A stretch of DNA of 64,000 nucleotides from the NCBI RefSeq assembly GCF_964355755.1, contig NC_092680.1:811001-875000 (forward strand), written 5' to 3'. The first letter of the stretch is position 1. The number at the start of each line of letters is the position of its first letter. This document shows, piece by piece, positions 1 through 12,800 of this stretch. The stretch comes from Antedon mediterranea. Taxonomy: Eukaryota > Echinodermata > Crinoidea > Comatulida > Antedonidae. The position numbers and the translations under genes were made by a program. The notes beneath the pieces were generated by a model. It had not been told where the DNA came from. It did no database searches and saw only the letters and a list, made by a program, of their open reading frames with translations.

Positions 1-449
1 ATGCAAAAGTCAAAGGTAAAGTAACCTACAATATTTATATTTATAAAATATTTTTCCTTATGAAATTACTTTATATATAATATATTTTTATTAAAAAATA
101 ATATTTGCTATATTTGTTAATATCAAACTATTTGTATGACGAATTTCACGTATTTTCTTTCTTATATCAGTAGTGTTCATGTCAAAATACATGATATACT
201 AAGTTTCTAATTAGAAATACGATACAAATAGCATCTTTAAAAGAGACACATTGCTCAAAATTGAAATATATCATATCAACACATTTCTTTTTGCTATTTA
301 TTCAGATTTCACTTTATCGACATAGATATATGGACTCAATTTCATAAAAAATATATTAGAAACTTAGATATTATTATTTTTTTTAAACTTAACTTTAACA
401 ACTTTTTTTTTATGGTGGTTCGTCATATCACGCGTAACTTTTATATTAT

Positions 450-557
450 GCTCTGTCTACACTGTCAAACTAGTTTGATGTCCCCAAATATGGTATTGAT
501 ATACCTAAATATGGTAGTGATATGACATCATCGTGTCCATATATAGGCACATAACAT
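450..557 (+). mobile_element. MITE family 1, truncated copy
   Basis: It matches the left terminal repeat and the internal direct repeats of family 1 (described at 7456-7616). It stops after the internal ATATGG-type motif and has no right terminal inverted repeat. Confidence 0.6.
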
Positions 558-2795
558 ATTTTTTAAACTTTAGATTCTTTACTCATACGGTAGTACCAAA
601 AACGGGTAAATAATTGGTACAAATTTGTATCCACTTAATGGAGTTAGAACATTATTGACAATTAAATAATGGGTTGAGGATAAATCATTTGCTTCAAAAT
701 GGTGCTTTCCATAAACTCTAAAGTATTTTGTCTATCCGACCGGCAGACAAAAGTTATAATTAAAGTCGCCCGTGTAACATCAAGTGGAGTTTCACCAGAG
801 CATGCAGTAGGCCTATCCAACTCTGGATGGTGATCTCGACGTTGACACGTCAGTAGATAGGCCTAATAGGTAACATTTACTCAAGTTTGGTCAACTGTTT
901 TAAAACTAGTTAATACTGATTTCCGTATCTACATTTAAGATGCATAAGAGAGTTTAAAATAGCATTAATTTTGAAAGCAGAAATATTCCATTCTTATTTA
1001 TATTAGCACTATTCTAAACTACTAGATACACTTATTTTCAGGTTTTATGATACGATACGTCTACACCATTTGAATGAAGTTTAGCAATTTAAATAAAGAA
1101 AATCCGTAGCATATTTAAAAATATATATATAATCCATCTGCAGCTGTAAAAATGCAGTGAATTTAAATTGACCCGATTTTAAAAATTCATTTAAATATTT
1201 TACATAAAATTCCAATAGTGTGATTAAACAAGTATTTATATATGATTAACGTTGCAGCACAGTTAGGCATTTTTAATACAAACGTTTACCATCGCTTCAT
1301 AATGTTCTTGATGTTCGGCTTTAAAAGATTGTCTGAATCACATTTGCTATTCATACGTATGAATCACTTTTGCTATTTATACGTATGAATCAATCTTTAC
1401 GCCATGTCCTCATTAAAAAAAAAAAACTAGTTTAAAATGGAAGGTAAAGATACGCACTTTAAAAATGAAAATAATATTATCCGCAAGGGCAGAAATGAAA
1501 CCTTCACGCACACGCTCGTGTACCAACGTTGAAGTTTCACCCGATTCTCAGTGCTGTCTCGCAACATACAACCTTTTTTCCCAAAGTATCAAAGGAATAT
1601 TTGATAATACAGCATCTCATTTATATCACTACATGTGAAACACATGTGATGTTGTATTACCAAATATTCATATGATACTTCAGAAATAGATACAGTACGA
1701 TCGACGATCGTGAATTGGCTGGAAGATTTGTGACGTTTTGTAATGACTTTTTATTTCATAGTTAAATATTCTAGATTCTTTATTGGTCCATAAACTGGAA
1801 ATTCAACTTTCGTTTGCCAGTTATACCATAGAGAATTTAGTTACTTACATTATTTATCTATGGTTATACATACAAAATAATTTAAAACATCCAAAGACAA
1901 ACAAATGATGTGATTAAAATAGATAACAGTTATTACATGCGTAAGTGGAGAAAATTTATATTTTTCATACATTTTAGTTGATTGATATTTTTATTAAATA
2001 TATAAAATGTTTTTAATATTTGAGAATGAACTAACGGAATGAAATTGCTATTTCTTATTATTTTTAGGTCCATAATGAGATAAATTTTGTTGACCTTGTT
2101 AACACCTTCGGACGATAATATTTTGTGTTTTTTTTTTAATTAGGCCTATAGTGTTGATGTAATAGCGCGATCCGAGATTGACTTCCCACAAGGTAGCTCC
2201 GTGTGGTGTTTCTGTGCCTGGAATATAATAATATATATCTTTTGATATCATAGATGACACCGATAAAGGCGACGGAGATGATACCATATTGCACAATATT
2301 CACAGACATTTGAATTATTATCATACGTTCGTTACGTTACGCCTTTGAAGCTATTCTCAAGTCAAACAGGTTTACTTTATGATTAAATTCCAATTATAAA
2401 TACTATCAGGTAATCAATTCAAACTAAAAAGAATTTTTTCTGCCCTTAGACCTAGATTTTTTTTTCTAAATCTATTGATATATAATAAACTGTCTAAGTG
2501 AATAATGGTTTGATTATGAAGTTTCCCTATGTTCAGTTTGAGTCGTAAATTACTACCGTCCTAGCTGGCTTGATACACGAGAGAGAAAAATGTTTTCTGC
2601 TAAATGTAAAGGATTTTCTTGGTAAATGTGAAAGCAATAAATTATTAACTGTCGATAAATTTAATAGAAAAATGATATTGAATATAATTATTCAACGCAA
2701 GTATTATTTTGAACTTAAATGTATAGGTTTTTCTATTTACTTTATTCTATTGAATCGCTTTTAGAACATTATATATTGCTTAGTTTATAATAGAC

Positions 2796-2960
2796 TTGCT
2801 CCAAGTCTGTATTTATTGTCTTTTTAAGTTAGTAACTAAGTAAGTTAGTTTTTGTCTGGAAATACAGCTCTTGTAGTATACGAAAGAAACGACATATGTG
2901 CAAAAATATTTATCTTTTAACTAATATTAAGTCAAAACTCCCGTCTGGAACCCAGACAAA
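2796..2960 (+). repeat. Dispersed repeat family (copy 1 of 3)
   Basis: About 160 bp sharing the ordered phrases CCAAGTCTGT, TTTGTCTGGAA, AGTATACG, CATATGTG and CTAATATTAAGTCAAAA with 10489-10640 and 10690-10870. No terminal inverted repeat or coding potential is visible. The class is unknown, and all three copies lie in or near TRPC introns. Confidence 0.55.
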
Positions 2961-3837
2961 GCTTGTTATAGTACTGTACATGTTGCTTCATATTATTAAT
3001 ATACTTACTTTTGCAAAGTATTTTTATTTCTAAATTTATTACATTTACTTTACTATAATATTACTTATTATTTTATCATTATTATTATTTTTTGTTTATA
3101 TTTTGCAATACTGTGAAGTTGGCATGCTGGATAGCTTACTGTATAATACAACTATTAACGGCAAGTAGGCCTACTAAGATTTGAAAGACAACAAAATAAA
3201 TTGGTAAATCTGTGAAGACAATAAAAGCTAATCGGCTTAACAAATTGAGACTATAATTGAGTTTATAATCGTATTTTTCTGATAATTAGGCCTACTGTAA
3301 AACGAACATATTATTATTAGCTTCAACTTTATCAAAGTAACTCTATTTCATATTGCCATACTATAATACACTGCTATGTTGAACATTGTGCCATAAAGAC
3401 ATTTATTAGCGAATGGATTCAGTTCACACGTATTAGATATTGGATTGTGACGAAACCAAGTGTATATTTTTAAATTAATAACAATATTTTCCCGTTCAAG
3501 TATAGTTAAACGGGCCCTATATTATTTATTAGTTTTGTTGATTATATATGTTTACATTATAAATTAGGTCTAAACACTTTGTCATGCAGGCGTACAAACA
3601 TTAATTTTCTTTTAAATGTGAAATGTCTTTTCCGTTTGATGACGTTTTTGGACGAGTTTAGTCTTCCCTATTGCAACAGCTCTACCGTAAATGTATTGCG
3701 TAATGATCGATACTCTCATAACTTTCAAGTGTCTGGGGTTCAATCTCGTTATATGTATTATTACTATATAAAATTTTTGTGAGCCATTGCGTCATTGTAT
3801 GTTATGAATGTGGTTTTGATGGTGTATTAATTCAAGA

Positions 3838-6800
3838 ATGTTTACTTCCGTAGCGTTGACGTGGCAAGAGATTACGTTGATGTCAAAACAAGGCGTACGT
3901 AAATACTTCAAAACGTCAATTTATAGCGTTATTGCAATTTCTCTTTATTGGTTGTTTCTTGGAATTCAAACAGACGCGTGGCTTAAGGTAAGAAAACAAC
4001 TTTCTACCAATAACGATAGGTGATTAGTTTATTCTAATCACCTAATTATCAACTTTGTTGGGGCAGCAGAAAAGGTGCATGCATATAGGCCTATAATACG
4101 ACCAATTTTCGTCCGTGAGAGGCGGGTGGGCGGCCTTCTACGCGCATACCGCGTCATTTCTTTTCGAGCTGTTGACGTTTTCCGACAAGCTTGACACAGA
4201 AAGCGTTTACATTAGGGAATTGTAGCTCGCTCAATTCATACGTCACACCTTATGGATATGACTAATGAATATTCATGTTTATTTTGTGCCGTTCCATGAG
4301 GGTCCCCAACTTATGTACGAAAAGAAATATCGCGCGCCCCGCCTCCTCCTATGCATACCTCGTCATTTCTTTTCGTTTTCGACAAGCTCAAGTTATCGAA
4401 GCTGTAAAATTATAAGACGATTTGAATATTGTATGTTTTTTTTGTCTTTTAATACTTTTAATATGTTATAGTAGGCCTATAAGGCTTTGTTTTGGACTTT
4501 TAATATGTTATAGTAGGCCTATTAAGGCTTTGTTTTGGACTTTTAATATGTTATAGTAGGCCTATAAGGCTTTGTTTTGGACTTTTAATATGTTATAGTA
4601 GGCCTATAAGGCTTTGTTTTGGACTTTTAATATGTTATAGTAGGCCTATAAGGCTTTGATTTGGACTTTTAATATGTTATAGTAGGCCTATAAGGCTTTG
4701 TTTTGGACTTTTAATATGTTATAGTAGGCCTATAAGGCTTTGTTTTGGAAATAAAATATTGGATTAAATTAATAAATATAAAAGTCAGTAGGAGTGTATG
4801 TAGTTGCGACGTTCGTATGCCATCAAAGATCTAGAAACGCTTTTGTTTTTTTACGTACCGTTAGCGCATCTGACACTGCAAAATAAGCGAGCACGTTTAT
4901 CGAATAGTTTTTGTACCTATTTAAATAAAGTCTATACTACATGTTTTGCTCCCGAAATACCGACTATTTTATCATTAAATGATGGAGGGGTGATGGAGGG
5001 GTGATGGAGGGGTGATGGAGGGGTGATGGAGGGGTGATGGATATATATTTCAACAAGAAATAAGTTATCAACTATTAGTAATGTCAGTAGAGACATTTTT
5101 TAACGTAAGGTTATGGAATGTTTTTGACATCCATTAAATCAATACTAGTTAGTACTTGCGTTCCATTGACATGGTAACATAAATTGATCACTTAAACTTA
5201 TCTTTATTAGTAAGAACATCGTATAAAGACACACAAATATCGGCCGAAAGAGTGGACCGGTTTATTAACACTATGAACATCGTATAAAGACATGAGACTA
5301 AACACACACACAAATATCGGCCGATATAGTGGACCGGTTTGTTAATAAACATCGTGTAAAGACAAGAGAGACTAAACACACACGCAAATATCGGCCGATA
5401 TAGTGGACCGGTTTATTATTATGAACATCGTGTAAAGACATGAGACTAAACACACACGCAAATATCGGCCGAAAGAGTGGACCGGTTTATTACTATGAAC
5501 ATCGTATAAAGACATGAGACTAAACACACACGCAAATATCGGCCGATATAATGGACCGGTTTATTACCATGAACATCGTATAAAGACAAGAGAGACTAAA
5601 CACACACGCAAAAGTATCGGCCGATATAATGGACAGACGGCGATTTATCCGATTATTTTTTGGGGTGTAATATAATGGTAACATGTATAATCACAGCACA
5701 GCAAAATATAGCACAATTGATATCGAGAAGTGATAAAATACAGTAAAAAATGTATCAGAACTATTTGAAAATTGTAGATCATGTCAATGAAAACTACAAC
5801 ATATTTAAATGTGTTGTAATACAATAATTGTGTATTATAATGCACGTGGCAGATAGTCTATTCGACAAGATAAAGAAAGGAGCCGGGGCGCTTATTTGAG
5901 GGGGACGTTTATTCAAAATGATGTTTTATGAGGGCCGGTTTAGGCCTATTCAAGGTAGGGAGGCGTTTATTCAAAGCGGGGCGTTTATTTTAATAAATAC
6001 GGTATTACAGTAAGCTGGGGGTATTTTTCAAGGTAGGTAGACTTAAGGTTTATTCAAATAAATACGGTATTACAGTAAGCTGGGGGTATTTTTCAAGGTA
6101 GGTAGACTTAAGGTTTATTCAAATAAATACGGTATTACAGTAAGCTAATTGTATGAATGAATGAGTGATTAAATTAGGTTATGCTTAGAACATTATAAAT
6201 CTTTTTTTCAGAACTGAAAGAGTTGTTCATTATTGAAATGAATAAAAATTGATTGATAGATTAATTTTGTATTTTGTAGTAGACACACTCACGCGCTAAT
6301 TCAACTGCCTGCGCAGTATAATTACATTGCCTCATAAAATATCAGTAACAAATACGATAGTAACACAGTAGACAAAATGTGTACAGTGATTCATGATGCA
6401 GCAAAATTGCACCAATATGATATACTACCATTAATACGTACATTTTAAGGGCGGATTCAAGGGGGCTCAGCCGGCCCGGGGGCGATAAATTTCAAAATTG
6501 TAATAAATGCAAAAGATAGGAATTTATGTTTACTACTTCATTTCACTACGTTTAGGCCATGTCTCCTTCCCAATGTGTGTCACCCACTCCCTTTATTCCA
6601 AAATCATGGATCCGACACTGTATTGAAAACCATGTTACATAAAGATATGTTATAATAGAAGTGGAAACTCTACAAGGAGAATAGAGAGTTATCACGTGAC
6701 TTATAACAGACACTAGTTAATACTAAAACAATCTTTTGAATTCATAAACTAATTACTGTAAAGAACAACAGTTTTGCGATTTTACATTTACAACTATTTC

Positions 6801-9800
6801 GCGACCTTTTATTTTCGCGATTTAATTTTTACAGTACATTTAATGAGGTTTTAATAGAAGTGCGTTTGATATATGATAATATAGGCCTAAGAGCAATATA
6901 TAAAAATACAACAAAAAACCTACTAAAAACTACTTTTATTTCACTAGTGACTATTTAATTGTGAAAGTATAGGCCTATTGTATAGAGTGAATAGCCATTC
7001 GGTTAAAATATTAAAGCGTGTTTAATACACAGTATAACTAGCCAGGTAATGTATGTGCAAAATATCACACATCGAGTCGTTAATTCGCAGCGCAATCGAT
7101 CGAAAGCATTACTTTTTACCGAGTGTAATATTTACGAACGCGAACGAACAAAGTGGTATTCACTTGAAGTTCGGTAGTGCATAACGGAACAAGTGGCTTC
7201 GTTGAATCAACTTTTAAATGGTATAAATTGTTGTTGGCTTATTCTTTATTGGCGGCCTATTCAAATCAGGTGATGCTCGTACAGTAGACCTATGATGTCT
7301 AGCGAAAATAAACATCCCACAATATCGTGTCTGCTGGCGGCAACTGGCCCATACCATCCTATAACTAAGTAGCTATTGATTGATCGGAAATCGATAATCA
7401 TTTATCAGTCATTATCATATACCATACCATTTATTGTGTTTCATTAACCATAATAAAGCTCTGTCCACACTATCAAACTAGTTTGACCAAAAAAAAGTGT
7501 GATGTCCCCAAATATGGTAGTGATATACCTAAATATGGTAGTGATATGACATCATCATTTCCATGAGCAAATTACGTTTGTTTGTCACATAAAGTTTGAT
7601 AGTGTAGACAGAGCTTAACATTGCTTTTGTTTTCACTATGTCAATGCATTATAAGTGTACTTATTATAATATATTGTCAATTTGTTGTTCTTGTCGTCAG
7701 GCTAACTCCGGTCCGCCTTTTACGTTTGGTCCCGTCAACAGTTCTGCAAATGAAACCGAAATAAGCAATAAAGCTTATTTTTTCGAACATGAATACGGAA
7801 ACTGGTCTTTCCTTAAGAACCTAGAAAACATGATGGTGGAATTAAACAAGGAATGCTTCGCTGCCAGTGACACAGAAGAGGTCAGTACCAGCGATGCTGG
7901 CGGCGGTGGCGGGGTCACCAGTAGGAAAAGGAAGCCGGTTGGAGATACAAACGACAATGAGCTGGCTCAAGAGTGGTCCGAGGCTCTTCTTTTCGCCGAG
8001 TCTTGCTTTGCGTTTGCCAAACTCATGACGTTTATAAGAATGGTATATACAACAGTGACGTCACGTGATATCGGACCGAAGAAGATTTCAATTGGAAACA
8101 TGGTTTACGATATTATGTATTTTTTGATCATATTTGCGTTTATTTGGTTCGCCTTTTCCATCGGAATGAATCAGCTGTATTGGTTCTACGATGGATATAA
8201 CAAATCAGGGTTTATAACGTAAGTCATGTTAAGCTCAGCTCGTACTTAGCACTTAAACACAAGGACTTTAACACCAATAATGATTGGTTCCAACTTGAGG
8301 CGCAACACAAGGACGCAAACGCAACGCAAGCAACAGTTTAAAAAACATCACTTGTGATTGGTCAACTAACTAAAGATTTGTTCCCACTGGAGACAAAACA
8401 CAAGGACGTAACGCAATGCAAGCGTGTTGACCAATGACAAGCGAAGTTCAAATAATCCTAAGCTTGTGATTGGCCAACTCACTTAAGTACATACTTGCGT
8501 TGCGTCCTAGTGGAAACCAAGCTTTATCAACAAAATGTCTGTTACGTTACGTCACATAACATTTATAATTCTACGTTATCTTTTTTAGACTTCATGGTAG
8601 TATTCGTTCTCTCTTCTGGGTTCTATTTGGGATAGTTGATGACGTCACATTAACCGGTAACGGCATTGATAGTTCCGTTATATCCATTGCTGGTTTTATC
8701 ATGTATTCAGCGTATCACGTGATATCCATTATAGTTTTGCTGAATTTGTTAATCGCGATGATGAGTGACACGTATGCTAAAATAGAAGTGAGTAATTTTC
8801 AGTACACTTTAGTATTGTCATTACAGACAATATTAACCTAATTTAATAGAGAACAAGGCCGGCCATATACATGGCTATATATATATATACATATACATGG
8901 CTGTAGTGCTCAAGTTAGTGTTTACCGACCAACCGACCAACCAACCGACCGACATAGTGAGCTGTGGAGAGACTAAAAATGGCCAACATTCGTCTAAAAT
9001 ATATGATATAAAATCATTACAAACCGTTTGGGGCGCTAATTTCTCATGAATGTATATAGCACAAAGGTATATTATTTTGTTTGGCCTTTTTTACTCTTTC
9101 TAAATTCTAAATTTATAACCTCTTACATATTCAATAGTGACTTTATTATATTATGAAGAAGAAGAATGTAAATTGTGACATAAAAGTAAAGCTCTGTCTA
9201 CAATATGAAATGTTATATGACAAAAAGTGTGATGTGCACATATATGGACATGTCATATCACTACCATATTTGGGCATATCACTACCATATTTGGGCATAT
9301 TGCTAGCATATTCGAGCAGATCACTTTTTTTTCAAACTAGTGTAGACAGAGCTTAACTGATGGTGAATATCTTTCATAATATGCATTTTAACAGGCATAT
9401 ACAGTGACTAAACTCTAATAATGCAATGGATTATGTAAACACAACAAAATAAAAGAAAATAATAATAGAGTTTATGTTATGCTAAGATATTAGAATATTT
9501 GATAAAAAATGCTGGTAGACTCAATCATAAATGTTATTAATAATTAATCAAATTAAGTCTAGACTTTAAATTGATCTTGTATTCGTTGCTATAAGGAGTC
9601 ATTAAACCATGTTTGCGATCAAATAAGTGGTGGTGGTGATTCATTACGTAAAGCCTTGTCTACACTATCAAACTAGTTTGACTAAAAAGTGTGATGTGCC
9701 CAAATATGGTAGTGATGTACACAGATACGGTAGTGGTATGACATCATCATGTCCATATTTGGGCACATCACATGTTTTGTCACATAAATTTTGATAGTGT

Positions 9801-12800
9801 AGACAAGACTTTACGTAATGAAGGCTTTTACAAATCGTCTGCTCATAGATTTTATTTTTATTTTTTTATCACCGGCCTTATTTTAACTGTAATTATCTAT
9901 AGAATGATGCAGACATTGAATGGAAGTTTGCTCGCTCAAAGCTCTGGTTAGAATATTTTGATATGGATAAGGTTGTGCCGCCGCCATTTAACCTTCTTCC
10001 TCGTCCGCATAAAATTGCTCAGTTTTTGAAATCACGATTGTCATCGGAAGGTGAAAAGGTTAGTAAAATTAAATGCAACAAAATAATTCACATATTCACA
10101 CACATTAGGCCTACTAACATTTTTTGAATTATACATATTTATTCTAATAAATATAATATACAATAAATTATTTATGTTAAGAGAAGAGTAAATTACATGT
10201 AATATTACTCTTTGTGTTCTCTGTCCATTAATTGTTTACAAGAAATGATGTTAATATACATTATATAAATTATATCACTGTGAATGTGACACGACATTAA
10301 TAAAGAACAATATTTCCCTAATTATCCCACACCGTTTAAGTTTTCAACGCGTCCGAACGAAAAAAAAACTAAAATTAATGTCGATAGAAACCCCTTATTA
10401 TTTTATTATAATGTTGTCGTGCTGAGAGACAAGATTATAGAACAATAATGGAATAGTGGCAATATAAACGTTCAAAATATACCTTTATTGCGGAACGTCT
10501 GTACTTATTTCGAGGTTTTTCGATGTATGCCTGGAGTTTACAAGCTGCGCTCAAGTACAATAGTATACGTATGAAACTCCATATGTGCCAAGATATCTAT
10601 TTTTTTTACTAATATTAAGTCAAAACTCTGTCTGGAACCTAGTAAGTAAGTCGCAAATAATTATAAATGTTATCAAATCTACCTAATTGCAGAACGTCCG
10701 AACAGCTAGGATAAGTAACTAAACTTGCCCCAAGTCTGTAGTTATTTCGAGGCTTTTCAATGTTTGTCTGGAATTTGCAAGCTCAAAGTATACGTATGAA
10801 ACGTCATATGTGTTAAAATATTTATCTTTTTACTAATATTAAGTCAAAATTTTTGCTTTGTGTCCGTCTATATCAGAATGAAGCATAATTTATAGATACT
10901 TTCAAATCAATATAAAATGCCACTAACAATCTGATTGCTGACGAATTACAGTTTGTTATTCTGTCTTTTGAAAAGATTTGAAATAAAAGAAGTTCAAAGA
11001 TGAATTTTCTCCAATCAGTTACTTGTAACGTAACCTTTGAAGTAATTTTTAAAACTATTTTGATATAATGAGTTCTACATTTTTAAATCTTAAAATCATC
11101 TCGCTTTCAATCTAAAACTTTGCCGATATATAACATAATCTAAGGCTATTATGTTTATTTTCAACTATTATAATATAAGTGCTTATCTATTTTCTCAATT
11201 AGTAATATAATCTTTTCTTGTATTTTAATTTGTATCTCTTAGGATATGAATTTTGAAAAGAATCAGAAGCACAGTTTGCACTACGAGGTAGGTATCTTGT
11301 TCATAATAAACTAGGCCTATGACAGTAAAAGTCAATAATATAATACAGGTCACATTCGTTGACATGGAAAGACAAAACTATATGACTTTTATTAAAAGTT
11401 TAAAAATAGATTTTAGTTTAGTGATGATCAAATAAAAGGAAATGGAAATTATATATATATATAAATCCAAAGGCAAATTACTGAAAATAATGACAATTCT
11501 GTGGGTATCAGTGGCTGGATCTCAATGGAGATACAAAATGAAATAAAAAAAAAGCTAAATTAAAACGATGACGTAAAACAGCCAGACAAAGTAGCAGAGC
11601 TTTCGGGTAACACTAACCCTTCATCAGTGCAAGTGAGAGTACTTGGACAAAGTAGATAGTATATTAAGCAGACAAGCGGTGCCTGAGTGAACTGGGTGGA
11701 ATAAATATAAATAAAGGAGGCACAGGCTGGTGAATAGAGGGTGGAGAAAGTAAGAGTAGAAATATATATAGGCCTATATATAGATTCTATTAAAGATTAT
11801 ATTATAAACGAAGACCCGATTTCGACTCTGTGTTCGGACACAGATGGTAACTTTGTCTGCAGTCGCTGGGACACAGACTGTAAACTCTAAACATTGATTA
11901 ACAAAAATTGTGAATGTTAAAATGCAGCAAGCAACTTCCATCAGTGGTAAAGTCAACTTTACTAGTTCATCAGTATTAAATCCTATTGTATCACAATTCA
12001 ACGGTCCTAGTTTTCTGTCTCGTAAATAAAACTCATGTCTACCAATTTTCTACTACAGTACTACACAACATTCAACAAACTATAGAATAGAGATAATCGA
12101 ATAAATAGGCCTACTTATCAGGTTTCCTTTTCAGATTGTTAATCAATAAATTTATTAAATTTCAAAACCACAACAACTAAATATATATATATTCATCTAA
12201 GCTGGAGATTTTAGCTTTATGTTTTCAACTCGCTAAAATAATTTAGTGTTGAAAGTAGGCCTAGGATGACGACACATGATAGGCTGAATAAAAGCCTTTT
12301 AAAACGCTTTTTTCCCAGGATGGTTTTACGAGCAGATAACTGAGAGATGATTTATAACTTTTGTACAGTGAAGTCATTAATACATTGTGCGTATCTCCTC
12401 GACGTCTCCAACATTTGTATTTTATTCATATATCTTCATAACGTGTTTCTTTTAAAATAGTAATGATGAAACAATAATGTTGATATAAAGTTTGCGGTAT
12501 ATTAGTTCTGAATGCTTTGATCGTCCTCAGGAGTGAGAACAACAATAATGGTGAGGACAATTTGATGGTAAAGTTACTGATGTAAATAGTTATTTTTAAT
12601 TGAAATATATTTGTTGTAAATTTCAGACAACTATTGCCGAACTTGTCAAGAGATATCACAGCGACCAGGAAGATGAGAAAGAAGACCCAGCTCAAGTTAT
12701 AGCGAATACTGTCGCAGCTCTTAAAAAAGACATGTTTGGTGCGCTAAACCAAATCAATACAAGCGTTCACCAAGCTAAAAACAATGAAACAGACGCGGAC

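Larger units (their letters stand above)
1..3836. other. No confident gene; probable TRPC intron or upstream DNA
   Basis: AT-rich DNA in which I cannot support an exon. It holds a partial MITE at 450-557 and one copy of a dispersed repeat at 2796-2960, described separately. The missing N-terminal exons of the TRPC gene must lie here unseen or beyond the left edge. The short open frames here show no recognisable domain. Confidence 0.5.

Noticed and set aside
1-20. Possible exon end (AAG followed by GTAAAG) at the left edge
   Set aside because: Too short to assign; a donor-like string alone is weak evidence.
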